A DNA stretch of 54,449 nucleotides from contig JBGPOP010000030.1 of NCBI GenBank assembly GCA_041488095.1, forward strand, positions 1-54,449, written 5' to 3'. Below are positions 17,156-27,488 of this stretch, piece by piece. Every line of letters starts with the position of its first letter. Positions within the stretch are counted from its first letter, which is position 1. This DNA comes from DASYPQ01 sp041488095. Lineage in GTDB: Bacteria; Planctomycetota; UBA1135; GCA-002686595. The translations under genes were made by a program, and so were the position numbers. Below the pieces are notes generated by a model, which ran no database searches, was not told the DNA's origin, and worked only from the letters and a program-made list of their open reading frames with translations.

Positions 17156-17185
17156 CTGACGGCTCCCAGGTTGTCCGAATACAAT
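17156..17185 (+). promoter_or_regulatory. Sigma-70-type promoter for the DUF2007 cluster
   Basis: CTGACG (17156-17161), 18 bases, then TACAAT (17180-17185), five of six matches to the -10 consensus. The ATG at 17204 lies 18 bases beyond the -10 hexamer, giving a leader of about 12 bases, which supports that start over upstream in-frame codons. Confidence 0.5.
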
Positions 17186-17203
17186 GCTTGCGGTTGCGCG
17201 GTC

Positions 17204-17485
17204 ATGAGCTCGATCTCCCGTGAGTTCGATCTGCTGCTGGGGTCGCCGAGTCGCATCGATGCCCTGCTGGCCCAGGAGCTCCTGTCCGAAGCAGGAATCC
17301 CGAGCCTGCTGCATCCCCGGGACAGCCGTGAGACGTTCGTCCTCGCGTGGCATCCGTTGGACGCGCCTGCTCTCTACGTTCCATTGGGACACCGTTCGCG
17401 CGCGGAGAAGGTATTGCGCGACGCCTGGGGAGACGAGGCGTTCGAGCGGATCGGCGCCCTCGCTCCTCGGATGGAGAATGCGTGA
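17204..17485 (+). CDS. DUF2007-type protein, paralogue 1 (no membrane anchor)
   Basis: 93-residue protein of the DUF2007 (putative signal-transducing) type: DLLLGSPSRIDALLAQELL, EAGIPSLLHPRDS and ALYVPLGHRSRAEKVLRDAWGDE correspond to the family's ferredoxin-like half domain. Unlike its two downstream paralogues it ends shortly after the domain and has no transmembrane segment. Its TGA stop overlaps the ATG of the next gene (TGATG), indicating translational coupling. The function of this family is unknown; similar domains are often fused to membrane or zinc-ribbon segments. Confidence 0.75.
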   Translation: MSSISREFDLLLGSPSRIDALLAQELLSEAGIPSLLHPRDSRETFVLAWHPLDAPALYVPLGHRSRAEKVLRDAWGDEAFERIGALAPRMENA

Positions 17486-17883
17486 TGGGCTCGCCCCGGA
17501 CGGACTTCGATCTAGTTCTCGAGGCCCCCGATCCGATCGAGGCGGAGATGGCTCGCGGGCTGCTCGCTTCCGCCGGGATCCCATCGCTGCTCCACGGGCA
17601 GGACCGCGACTTCGCGGAGCTCGGCTGCGCGGTCCACAGGTGCTTGGCCCGTCCGGATCTCTACGTGCCGCGCGGACTCCGACAGCGGGCCCGGGAACTC
17701 CTCGCGGAAGCGTGGGATCCGACCGCACTCTCGGAAGAAGTCCCCGAGGAGTCGGCCGCAGACGAGAAAAAGCCTGTCGCGCAGAGGCCCGACGGATTCT
17801 TCCGCATGGCCGTGATCGCGCTCATCCACCCTCCCGTGGCGCTGATCGCGCTGTGCCTGCGCCTCTTCCGGAGACGCCGGTAG
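17485..17883 (+). CDS. DUF2007-type protein, paralogue 2 (C-terminal membrane anchor)
   Basis: 132 residues. The domain (LVLEAPDPIEAEMARGLL, SAGIPSLLHGQD, PDLYVPRGLRQRARELL) is clearer here than in paralogue 1. A Glu/Pro-rich linker follows, then one hydrophobic helix (MAVIALIHPPVALIALCL) and an RRRR tail, a typical tail anchor with a cytosolic N-terminus. The start at 17485 is fixed by overlap with the preceding stop. A third copy follows after 15 bases. Confidence 0.82.
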   Translation: MGSPRTDFDLVLEAPDPIEAEMARGLLASAGIPSLLHGQDRDFAELGCAVHRCLARPDLYVPRGLRQRARELLAEAWDPTALSEEVPEESAADEKKPVAQRPDGFFRMAVIALIHPPVALIALCLRLFRRRR

Positions 17884-17898
17884 CCCAAGGAGCGCCGG

Positions 17899-18294
17899 AT
17901 GACGTCGCCCCGCGATGAGTTCGCGCTGCTTCTCGCCGCGCCCGACCCGGTCGAGGCCGAGATGGCGCGCGAGCTGCTGACATCGGCCGGCATCCCGTCG
18001 GTCCTGCACGGGAACGACCGGTACTCCACCGACCTGGGATCCTCGCTCTCGGGAAACGTCTGGCGGCCCGATCTCCTTGTACCGAAGACGGCGTTCGAGC
18101 AAGCGCGCGCGCTCCTGAGGGAGGCGTGGGATTCGAAGCCGCTGTCGGACGATCTGGCGCTCGAAGCGCCCGTTCAGGAGGTGGAGGTCCCGCGATCGCG
18201 GAGGTCAGCCCTGCTCTGGTTCCTGTTCGCCGGGATCATCGCGCTCGCTCTCTTGCTCACCTACTCGAGGTTCTTGGGGGGCCGGACGCTCTGA
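17899..18294 (+). CDS. DUF2007-type protein, paralogue 3 (C-terminal membrane anchor)
   Basis: 131 residues, closely related to paralogue 2: LLLAAPDPVEAEMARELL, SAGIPSVLHGNDR and PDLLVPKTAFEQARALLREAWD. The C-terminus has one transmembrane helix (LLWFLFAGIIALALLLTY). The last 90 bases, which encode this helix, are antisense to the 3' end of lptB. The three genes form a compact plus-strand operon, apparently by local duplication. Partner and signal are unknown. Confidence 0.82.
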   Translation: MTSPRDEFALLLAAPDPVEAEMARELLTSAGIPSVLHGNDRYSTDLGSSLSGNVWRPDLLVPKTAFEQARALLREAWDSKPLSDDLALEAPVQEVEVPRSRRSALLWFLFAGIIALALLLTYSRFLGGRTL

Positions 18295-19095
18295 CGGGTC
18301 CTCGAAGAGCTCCCGCTCCTCCGCCGCACTGATCCCAGCGACGGGCTCGTCAAAGCTGTGGCCGAGGTACACGCGCCGCACCTGCTCGTCATTGATCAGC
18401 TCGAGGGCCGTGCCTTCGCGCAGGATCTTCCCTTCGTGGATGATGCAGGCCCGGTCGGTCAACCGCAGCGTCTCGCGCACGTTGTGGTCCGTGATCAGGA
18501 TGCCGATGCCCTTCTCGCGCATCTTGCGAACGAGGTCCTGGATCTCTTGCACGTTGATCGGGTCGACCCCCGCGAAGGGTTCGTCGAGCAGGAGGATCAT
18601 GGGCCGTGTCGCCAGCGCCCGGGTCAGCTCCAGCCGCCGACGCTCTCCGCCCGACAGGGTGTCGGCCATGTTGCCGGCGAGGTGCGACAGCTCGAGCTCC
18701 TCGAGCAATCGCCGCGCCTCGGCCTGCCGCTCGCTCCGGGAGAAGGGCATGGTCTCCAGGACCGCGACCAGGTTGTCCATCACCGTCATGCGCCGGAAGA
18801 CGCTCGGCTCCTGCGGGAGGTATCCCATCCCCATCCGCGCCCGGCGGAACATCGGAAGTCGAGCACAGTCCTTTCCCGATAAACGGACCTCGCCCGCGTC
18901 AGGACGGATCAGACCCACCGTCATACGGAAGCTCGTGGTCTTGCCAGCGCCGTTGGGTCCCAGGAGCCCGACGATCTCACCCCCGCCGACGTGGAAACGA
19001 ACTCCATCGACGACGCGCCGGCCTCCGAAGGACTTCACGAGCCCGCGCGCCTCCAGAAGTGTTTCTCCGGAGCGGGGTTGGGTTGGCAGGATCAC
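18205..19095 (-). CDS. lptB: LPS export ABC transporter ATPase LptB
   Basis: ATPase that powers lipopolysaccharide extraction with LptF/LptG. All motifs are present: Walker A GPNGAGKTT (residues 46-54), Q-loop YLPQEPSVF, signature LSGGERRRLE, Walker B MILLLDEPFAGVD and switch His in ITDHNVRETL. The LptB-specific RRVYLGHSF ends the conserved part near residue 250. About 45 further residues, highly acidic (ISAAEERELFEDPSERP and on), form an extension beyond the usual length and are encoded antisense to the DUF2007 paralogue 3. Presence of LptB implies a Gram-negative-type envelope. No lptA/lptC is adjacent. Confidence 0.93.
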   Translation of the reverse strand: MILPTQPRSGETLLEARGLVKSFGGRRVVDGVRFHVGGGEIVGLLGPNGAGKTTSFRMTVGLIRPDAGEVRLSGKDCARLPMFRRARMGMGYLPQEPSVFRRMTVMDNLVAVLETMPFSRSERQAEARRLLEELELSHLAGNMADTLSGGERRRLELTRALATRPMILLLDEPFAGVDPINVQEIQDLVRKMREKGIGILITDHNVRETLRLTDRACIIHEGKILREGTALELINDEQVRRVYLGHSFDEPVAGISAAEERELFEDPSERPAPQEPRVGEQESERDDPGEQEPEQG

Positions 19096-19194
19096 GGCGC
19101 GAGTCTATTCCGCCGAACCGTCCCAGGGCACGCTTCCTCCCCCCTGCCGAGGGTGATGGCATTCGCCAGCGGCCGATTCGGGGCGAAGTCACGC

Positions 19195-19468
19195 TGTGGA
19201 GAAGCTGTGGGGAAGGCCGCTGAACGATACAAGCGAAGCCTGTGCCGAGAAGGCCCAGAACTGTCGGCCGGAATGGGAGGTGTGGATCACGAATGAGCTG
19301 TCACACTCGGTCCGCGCCTACAAAGTTCACCACAGCATGGACTTAGATCGACGATTTCCATCCCGCTCGGATTCTCTCTGGACACAGGGGCACAGTTTCG
19401 ATCCCGGGAGAGCCTCGCGGAGCGATCCGCTGCCCGTGCCAAGGCGGGTCTGCCGACGATGTGGATAA
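19195..19468. other. Cluster of DnaA-box-like sites in a 431-base non-coding region (candidate origin)
   Basis: The non-coding stretch 19096-19526 contains TGTGGAGAA (19195-19203) and TGTGGGGAA (19206-19214) spaced 11 bases apart, TGTGGATCA (19281-19289) and a perfect DnaA box TGTGGATAA (19460-19468), all in the same orientation, plus a weaker inverted site TTCACCACA (19326-19334). The middle part, about 19320-19400, is visibly less GC-rich than the surroundings. dnaA or dnaN is not in the window, so origin identity is an inference. The region also has to hold the lptB promoter. Confidence 0.45.
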
Positions 19469-19526
19469 CGGAACACCTTTGCCGAGGCCTGCTTGGAGCG
19501 ACGCCCGCGCGGCAAGACCCCTCCGA

Positions 19527-20959
19527 TCAGTGGATCCACTGGAGGCGCCAGACCTTCAGCGACAGAGAAAACGGCCAGAAGACCGCCACGGCCCTCCCGA
19601 CGATCATTTCCCTGCGGACGAAAGGCGCATCCTCGAAGGTTGACGGCGTTCCGCTCCCAGCGATGAAGTCGTGGAGGTCGCCCCACTCGTCCCGCAAGAA
19701 CACGCGTGTGCCGAGTGGATCGCCTGGAGCGGTGACGGGGTTCTGTGGGGGAAAGTAGTTGCCGCGGACCATCTTCCCGTCTGCGTCCGGCCCCTGGGTG
19801 ATCATCGTCCAGAAACGGCCGTCGCTCGAGTCCTGGGTGTTGTCGCCGAGCATCACGTAGCAGCCCGGCGGGATCGTGAACTCGTGTTTCTTGCCGTCCT
19901 CGGTGTAGTAGATGTCCCGATACACCTCGAGGCCGCTGAAGTCGGCGCCCTCGCCCTCCACGCGGAGCTGGAAGCAGGAGGCTTGGTCGGAGGCCGCCGG
20001 GGTCTCGAGTTCCGCGACTCGCTCCCCGTTGATCTCGAGCGCCAGCAGGTCGTCCATGTTCTGGGCGGCGAAGGAGATCTTCTTCCCTGCGGGCAGCCGG
20101 AAGGCCGCTTGCGCCCGCATGGAAGGCTCGTTCCCCGGCGACGATCGGGCCACGCCCTCGGTCGCGATCCTCGGGGAGGAATCCTGTCCGGCCGCCGGCC
20201 CGGGAACCAGGAACAAGTAGCTTCGGGCGCCCTCGCGGAGCTCGACGGCGATCGACTTGCAGCCCGGCAGCGCGCGAACCTCGCCCTCGAGCCTCAGGTC
20301 TCCGACCGGATGGTTTCCGAACACATTGTGCGCCCGGGCCAGGACGTCGCCCATGTCGCCGGGGTACCCGTCGCGGTAGTCGTCCATCACCGATCCGTTG
20401 TCGTTCGGCAGGCGGACGGCTCCGTCGCCGCGGGCCTCGATCGCCTCGCGGCCGTGGATCGCCCAGGTCTTCGCACCGCCCTCGGGCTTCCAGCTCGCAT
20501 ACCGAGGGTCCTTGGGGTAGATGCGCTTCCAGACCTCGCGTTGCACCGGGACAGGCCGGCGCAGGATGCGGTACTCGTCGGTGGGGTGCTTGCGGGTCCA
20601 CAGGTCTCCCAGCTCGACCCGAAGCTCCTCTTCCGGCATCCCGCAAATGCGCTTGATGAAGTTCTTCGAGCGGTCGAGCGGGTACTTGAATACGACCACC
20701 TCGAAGCGTTCGGGATCGCGGAAGTGGAAGGAGAGCTTGTCGACGATGATGCGGTCCTTGATGCCCGCCTCGTCGTTCCCCATCAGGGTCGGTTGCATCG
20801 AGCCGGTCGGGATCTGGTAGGCCTCGACGATGAAGTACTTGAGCATCACGGCCATGACGATCGCCATCACGACCGCCTCGATGTTGTCGCGCCACGGCCG
20901 ACGATGGTGCTCGGGATCCTTCGCTCCGCTCTTCCTGTCGCCGAGCTTCATGGGCGCGC

Positions 20960-20963
<4 letters not shown>
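19527..20963 (-). CDS. lepB: Signal peptidase I with a large internal insertion
   Basis: Membrane serine protease that removes signal peptides. One N-terminal transmembrane helix (residues 29-46) is followed by box B with catalytic S55 in IPTGSMQPTL and box D with the general-base K104 in NFIKRICGMPEE. Box E (GDNTQDSSDGRFW) comes only near residue 375, so about 230 residues are inserted in the outer domain. That insertion includes VRLPNDNGSVMDDYRDGYPG and a beta-rich part. The total of 478 residues compares with roughly 200-320 for common SPases. The ATG overlaps the lepA stop (ATGA), the classical lepA-lepB coupling. Confidence 0.92.
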
Positions 20964-22762
<1,799 letters not shown>

Positions 22763-22834
22763 GGGATGGTCCGGCGCGGCGGAAGAGGGATCGTACCCGT
22801 TCGTGGGCGCGGTCGCTTCCGGCGCGGTGACGGA

Positions 22835-23452
22835 CTAGACCTCGCGGAGGAGCTGCGGGAGCCGCTTGGCGAGCTCCCGCAGCGCCCTCCCGCGGTGGCT
22901 GACCCGCATCTTGTCTTCGGGCGTCATCTCGGCGAAGCCGAGGCCTGTCTGCGGGAAGCCCTCCTCGGAGAAGAGGAAGTAAGGGTCATAGCCGAAGTCC
23001 CGGTGCCCGCGGGGAGTGTTCAGGATGCGACCGAGGGCGGAAGCCGAGATCTCCGCCGCGAGAGTGCCGTCGGGTCTCGCGAGCGCGAGGGCGCACACGA
23101 ACCGCGCGCCGCGCTTGTGGAGCGGCACTCCCTTCATCTTCTCGGCGAGCAGTCGGTTGTTGGCCGCGTCGTCGCCTTGCGTGCCCGCCCAGCGGGCGGA
23201 GCGCACGCCGGGTTCGCCTCTCAGGTGATCGACCTCGAGGCCCGAGTCGTCGGCGAGCGCCCACAGGCCGCTCGCCTGCGCGGCCGAAACGGCCTTCCTG
23301 GCTGCGTTCTCGCGAAACGTCGGCCGATCCTCGGCTACCTCGGGGAGGCCTCCGATCTCCGCGGGGGTCACGACCTCGACCTCCACACGCTCGAGGAACG
23401 GCCGCAACTCGGCGAGCTTCTTCGGGTTGTTGCTCGCGAGCAGGAGCTTCAC
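22835..23452 (-). CDS. rdgB: XTP/dITP pyrophosphatase (RdgB/HAM1)
   Basis: House-cleaning enzyme hydrolysing inosine and xanthosine triphosphates to monophosphates. 205 residues. Motifs: LLLASNNPKKLAEL at the start, TFRENAARKA, the catalytic ADDSGLEVD, GYDPYFLF and MRVSHRGRALREL near the end, all intact. It lies 16 bases downstream of rph, a common bacterial pairing, in the birA-rph-rdgB-lepA-lepB row. Confidence 0.97.
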   Translation of the reverse strand: MKLLLASNNPKKLAELRPFLERVEVEVVTPAEIGGLPEVAEDRPTFRENAARKAVSAAQASGLWALADDSGLEVDHLRGEPGVRSARWAGTQGDDAANNRLLAEKMKGVPLHKRGARFVCALALARPDGTLAAEISASALGRILNTPRGHRDFGYDPYFLFSEEGFPQTGLGFAEMTPEDKMRVSHRGRALRELAKRLPQLLREV

Positions 23453-23468
23453 GGCCGCGAACCGGCGC

Positions 23469-24188
23469 TCAGCGGGAGGCGAGCGCCGCCTTCTGCACTT
23501 CGAAGATCCTCCGGATCGCCGCCGCGCCCATCTCGAGCATCGCGTCCAGCTCCCCCCGGTCGAACGGCGCGCCCTCGGCCGAGCCCTGGACCTCGATGAA
23601 CTTCCCTTCGCTCGTCATCACCAGGTTCATGTCTGTCTCCGCGCGGCTGTCCTCGGCATAGGAGAGGTCGCACACCGCGCCCTGGTCGACGACGCCAACC
23701 GACACGGCCGCGAGCTGGCTCTCGAGCGGCCATCCCCGCAGGATCCGCTTCTGGTCCATGTGCATGAGCAGATCGTGCAGCGCGACCCACGCCCCGCTGA
23801 TCGCTGCCGTCCGCGTCCCGCCGTCGGCCTGCAGCACGTCGCAGTCGACCCAGATCGTGCGCTCGGTCATCTGCGCGAGGTCCATGACCCCCCGCAGCGA
23901 CCGCGAGATCAGCCGCTGGATCTCGACCGAGCGTCCGTCCGTCGATCCCGCGCGATCGCGCGCCTTCCGCTGCTCGGTCGCCGAGGGGAGCATCGAGTAC
24001 TCCGCCGTCAGCCACCCGCGGCTCTTGCCCTGCAGGAACGGAGGAACGCCGTCCGTCACCATCGCCGTGCACAAGACGCGCGTGTTCCCGAAGGCCGCCA
24101 GCACCGAGCCGGGCGCCCGGCTCGTGAATCCGCGCTGGAAGCTGAGCGGGCGCAGGTCGCCCGGATTGCGGCCGTCGGGTCGGGGCAT
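23469..24188 (-). CDS. rph: Ribonuclease PH
   Basis: Phosphorolytic 3'-5' exoribonuclease that trims tRNA 3' ends. 239 residues, the usual length. MPRPDGRNPGDLRPLSFQRGF at the start, then TRVLCTAMVTDGVPPF, the IQRLISRSLRGVMDL helix, WVDCDVLQADGGTRTAAISG and IEVQGSAEGAPF are signature segments, with phosphate-binding residues in the GGTRTA turn. Located 25 bases after birA. Confidence 0.97.
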   Translation of the reverse strand: MPRPDGRNPGDLRPLSFQRGFTSRAPGSVLAAFGNTRVLCTAMVTDGVPPFLQGKSRGWLTAEYSMLPSATEQRKARDRAGSTDGRSVEIQRLISRSLRGVMDLAQMTERTIWVDCDVLQADGGTRTAAISGAWVALHDLLMHMDQKRILRGWPLESQLAAVSVGVVDQGAVCDLSYAEDSRAETDMNLVMTSEGKFIEVQGSAEGAPFDRGELDAMLEMGAAAIRRIFEVQKAALASR

Positions 24189-24213
24189 CGGATCTCTTCC
24201 GGGGTCGCGCGGA

Positions 24214-24960
24214 TTATAGGGAAGGCGCGAGCGAGCGCACGATCTCCAGCGGAAAGCTGAGCGCCCGCCCGTCGCGTCCGCGCAAGCAGAGCCCGTCGGA
24301 GAGCGAGAGATCCTCCAACTCGCCCTCGTGCTCCTCGTCGCCGACCCTCACGCGCACACGGCTGCCCTCGAGGCCCGTCGCGCGCAGGAAGTCCGCGGCG
24401 AGCCTGACGTGGTCTCGCGGCAGGAGCTCGATGCGCAGCACGAGCGCGGCGAGCACTTCCTCGCGCGCTCTCTCGATCGACACGTCGAGGCCCAGCAGCG
24501 CCAGGCTCGCGACGGGCCGCTCCGCGCGCAGGTCGGTGGGGAAATCGCGCTGGCGCACGTTGAGGCCCAGCCCGACGACGTAGTGGGGTCTCCCGGGGTC
24601 GAGGCCGCGCGTCTCGACCAGGACCCCGGCGACCTTCTCCTCCCCTGCGACGAGGTCGTTCGGCCACTTCAATCGCGCTCCGCCGAGGCCGAGGGCGCCC
24701 GCGGCGTCGAGCATCGCCAGGCCCGCCGCCATCGTCAGGCCGGCCGGGTTCCAAGGCGGCGGGGGAGGCAGCAGCACCAGGCTCAGGTACAACCCCTCGC
24801 CGGGCGGGCTCGACCAACTTCGGCCCAACCGCCCGCGGCCGGCGGTCTGAGCCGTGGCCAGGTGCACGTCGCCGTGGCGCGCCATGCCGGTCGCAATGTC
24901 TGCGAAGGCGCGCTCCGACGTCGAGTCCACGACGCCGTGCTGGATGCGGCGCAGGTGCAT
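24214..24960 (-). CDS. birA: Biotin--[acetyl-CoA-carboxylase] ligase (monofunctional BirA)
   Basis: Attaches biotin to the carboxyl carrier protein via biotinyl-AMP. 248 residues. Biotin/ATP site TAGRGRLGRSWSSPPG near residues 38-53, KWPNDLV with the conserved Lys, KVAGVLVET and GLGLNV are present, followed by the small C-terminal SH3-like domain. There is no N-terminal helix-turn-helix, so it should not repress biotin genes. The ATG at 24960 was preferred to the longer open frame because the catalytic domain begins there. It heads the minus-strand row and is divergent from the gene at 24984. Confidence 0.95.
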   Translation of the reverse strand: MHLRRIQHGVVDSTSERAFADIATGMARHGDVHLATAQTAGRGRLGRSWSSPPGEGLYLSLVLLPPPPPWNPAGLTMAAGLAMLDAAGALGLGGARLKWPNDLVAGEEKVAGVLVETRGLDPGRPHYVVGLGLNVRQRDFPTDLRAERPVASLALLGLDVSIERAREEVLAALVLRIELLPRDHVRLAADFLRATGLEGSRVRVRVGDEEHEGELEDLSLSDGLCLRGRDGRALSFPLEIVRSLAPSL

Positions 24961-24983
24961 GGGAGTACGGTAGCGTAGGGTGC

Positions 24984-25373
24984 GTGGCGATCCTCCTCGA
25001 GCTGGCTGCGATGCTCGCGCTCGGCGCGCAGAGCGCAACGCCAGCGCCGACGCGACCCCAGGAGCCGACGCCGGGACAGATCGAACAGGAGGTGCTCGAG
25101 AATGTGGAGCACCAGCCTCTCGGCGACGGAACCCTGGAGGACCTTGCACTTCCGGAGGCGTTCCTGCGCCGCGTCGCGGACCGGATCGTGCGCGCATCCT
25201 ACGAGCAGCGCTACAGGATCGTGGTCGAGGACGAGGGTTCGCCGTCCGCAGGCGGTGGTGCCGGGGGGACGGCGGGATGGCGATCGCCGATCAAGGTCGC
25301 CGTCGGGCTGCTCGTCCTGGCCGGGATCGGCTGGATCATGCGCGCGAGGCGCAAGGAGCGCGGCGCCCAGTGA
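24984..25373 (+). CDS. Small membrane protein of unknown function
   Basis: 129 residues from GTG 24984. The first 16 residues are hydrophobic (ILLELAAMLALGAQS), either signal peptide or anchor. A Pro/Glu-rich segment and a helical part (LALPEAFLRRVADRIVRASY) follow, then a Gly-rich linker, and a C-terminal transmembrane helix (VAVGLLVLAGIGWIM) with a basic RARRKER tail. No family is recognised. Its TGA overlaps the GTG of the pentein gene (GTGA), so the two are probably translated together and may act together at the membrane. Confidence 0.7.
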   Translation: MAILLELAAMLALGAQSATPAPTRPQEPTPGQIEQEVLENVEHQPLGDGTLEDLALPEAFLRRVADRIVRASYEQRYRIVVEDEGSPSAGGGAGGTAGWRSPIKVAVGLLVLAGIGWIMRARRKERGAQ

Positions 25374-27250
25374 GCACCTTCGTCTGGAACGCCTCGCTCG
25401 CGTGCATCCTCGCTTTCTCGCCCGCGGCTCACGCTCCGCAGGAGGTCGTCGTCCACCGGTCGGCCGCACCTTCCGGTGTCGCGGCCTGGCGCGCCTCGCT
25501 GCGCGAGGGCCGCCCCGCCCTTCGGGGCTTCCGGGCGTCGATCCTCGAGCGCGCAGGAGGGACGGTGTCGATCGATCTCCCTCAGGACGACATCTTGCGC
25601 CGAGCCGCCTCGATCGTGGCACGCAGGCTCGCGCGCGAGGGCCTCGTGCTCACCACCGCCGCGGCGATCGAGGCCCTGGGTGCGTCGCCGCACGAGATCG
25701 AGGGCGCCACCGATCGCCTGGCCGCGGTCGGGTTGCCCGTCGACTGGCTCGAGTACTTCCGCCTGCCCAGCGAAGCTCAGGGAGGCTCGGCGACGATCGT
25801 GCGACGCATCGCCTCGAGGCTCGCCTCGGGAGCGAGCGTCGATTCCCTGCGCGAGGAGCTCTCCAAAGCTTCGTTTGCCTTCCGGTCCAGCCTCGAAGGC
25901 TTCTCTGTCGCGACCGAGAGCGGTGAGCACGACATCGGGCTCGTGCGACTGCAGCTCACCCGCGGAACCTACTGGACCGGCGCCGGCGACGGCGGCTGCC
26001 TCGACATCGCCCGGCAGCTCCTGGCCGCGCTCCCCGCGGCCGACTTCGTCGCCAGCGTGGAGGAGAAGCACCTCGAGAAGCTTCTCGAGACCGCGCGCGG
26101 TTGGCCGATCGGCCGAACCGGCCGGCTGACGGTGATCCCCGAAGCCCTGCCGGTCGCACAGTGGGCACAGGATGACGGCAAGCCGGGGCTTTCTCCGGCC
26201 GCGGACGGGCCCACGCCGGACGGAGGCCGGCGCGAGGTTGTCATGCTCGTGCCCCGCTATGCGAGCCGCGGCGAGGATGGCGCGGCCTTCGTTCCCGGCG
26301 AGACCTTCCTCGTCGACGGGTTGGCGTCCGCCGGCCACCGCGCGGCCCAGTCCCCGCTGCTCTTCCAGGGAGGCGACCTGCTCGCCGCGCGCGATCCCGG
26401 CACGGGAGAGCGCTGGCTCCTGATCGGCGAAGCCAACGTCTGGCGCAACACCGCCCTGGGTCTCGCGCGCGAGCAGGTTCTCGAGGCTTTCCGTGTCGAG
26501 TTCGGTGTCGATCGCTGCATGGTCCTGCCGGCCGTATCGTTCCACATCGACCAGGAGATGACCCTGCGCGCGGTCGGGAGCCGGCTGGTGGTCTTCGTCG
26601 CCGACCCGGTCGCGGCGGTGAGGATCGTCCTGCTTTGCGGCGTGGACGCCCTGGTCTCCGCCGGGGCCCTGTCCTCCGCGCAGGCGGCCGAGGCGAAGGC
26701 GCACCTCGAGGCCGGCCGCGACCGGGAATTCCTGGCCCTGGTCGTCCCCGAGACTTCGAAGCGCTGCCTCGGCTTCGGACACTTCCCCGAGTCGCTCGCA
26801 GCGGCCTTCGCTCGCGGCGAGGCCGACTCGGGCATCGGGAACCTGCAGCGCTTCCTGCTGGCGACCGACCTGCTCACCAGCTGGTCGATGCCGATCGACG
26901 AGCTGCCCCTCGATCCCCACTCGGTCGCCTACCTGCGCTCGTTGCAACGCCGCGATCACGACCGGCGCGAGATGGTCGCGGAGCTGCGCCGGTCGGGATT
27001 CGAGGTGGCGCGCGTCCCGAGCCTTCCCGAATCGGACCGCGGCATCGACTACCTCAATGGCTTGCAAGAGCGCGCGCGGTACCTGATGCCGGCCTGGGGA
27101 GGACTCTACGCCCCCCTCGATCGGGCCGCGGAAGAGGCCTTTCGACGGGCGTTGGGACCGGGAGTCGAGGTGCACCCGATCCTTACGAGTGAAAGTCAGC
27201 GCCGAGGCGGGGCCCTGCACTGCTCGGTCTCGGTCCATCCCAGGCCCTAG
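25370..27250 (+). CDS. Secreted pentein-superfamily enzyme, protein-arginine-deiminase-like
   Basis: 626 residues starting at GTG 25370, with a signal peptide (WNASLACILAFSPAAHA). Residues about 280-626 show the active-site layout of guanidine-modifying pentein enzymes in the order seen in protein-arginine deiminases: D336 in FQGGDLL, H392 and D394 in SFHID, and C618 in GGALHCSVSVHP eight residues before the end. The YLMPAWGGLYAPLDRAAE stretch before the Cys resembles the PAD segment with FGPVINGRCCLE. Residues 30-270 are helical without a recognised domain. Members deiminate arginine in peptides or free guanidines; which applies here is unknown. Coupled by GTGA overlap to the membrane protein upstream. 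Confidence 0.6.
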   Translation: MSTFVWNASLACILAFSPAAHAPQEVVVHRSAAPSGVAAWRASLREGRPALRGFRASILERAGGTVSIDLPQDDILRRAASIVARRLAREGLVLTTAAAIEALGASPHEIEGATDRLAAVGLPVDWLEYFRLPSEAQGGSATIVRRIASRLASGASVDSLREELSKASFAFRSSLEGFSVATESGEHDIGLVRLQLTRGTYWTGAGDGGCLDIARQLLAALPAADFVASVEEKHLEKLLETARGWPIGRTGRLTVIPEALPVAQWAQDDGKPGLSPAADGPTPDGGRREVVMLVPRYASRGEDGAAFVPGETFLVDGLASAGHRAAQSPLLFQGGDLLAARDPGTGERWLLIGEANVWRNTALGLAREQVLEAFRVEFGVDRCMVLPAVSFHIDQEMTLRAVGSRLVVFVADPVAAVRIVLLCGVDALVSAGALSSAQAAEAKAHLEAGRDREFLALVVPETSKRCLGFGHFPESLAAAFARGEADSGIGNLQRFLLATDLLTSWSMPIDELPLDPHSVAYLRSLQRRDHDRREMVAELRRSGFEVARVPSLPESDRGIDYLNGLQERARYLMPAWGGLYAPLDRAAEEAFRRALGPGVEVHPILTSESQRRGGALHCSVSVHPRP

Positions 27251-27365
27251 ACGCCACGATTGGGCCGCACCGCGGAATGGATTCCGGAGCGGAGGCCACG
27301 ATCCGGCAGGTTGGGTGGAACTCGAAAGGCGCGCAGATCGTCCCCGAGACTGCCCGCCGGCCCGA

Positions 27366-27395
27366 TTGACCATTTCTTCAAGGCTGCGATAGGAT
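27366..27395 (+). promoter_or_regulatory. Sigma-70-type promoter upstream of the secreted paralogue pair
   Basis: TTGACC (27366-27371), an 18-base spacer and TAGGAT (27390-27395) lie about 90 bases before the ATG at 27489, in the 238-base gap after the pentein gene. The local sequence is less GC-rich than the rest of the gap. No other feature was seen in this gap. Confidence 0.5.
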
Positions 27396-27488
27396 TGTAG
27401 AGTCGAGCCAGGATGCCCAGAGCAGCACCCCGAGTCCTGGGCCGCGGGTGCGATCGAGGCGTCCGTCAACCATTCGAGCAAGGGTGAC

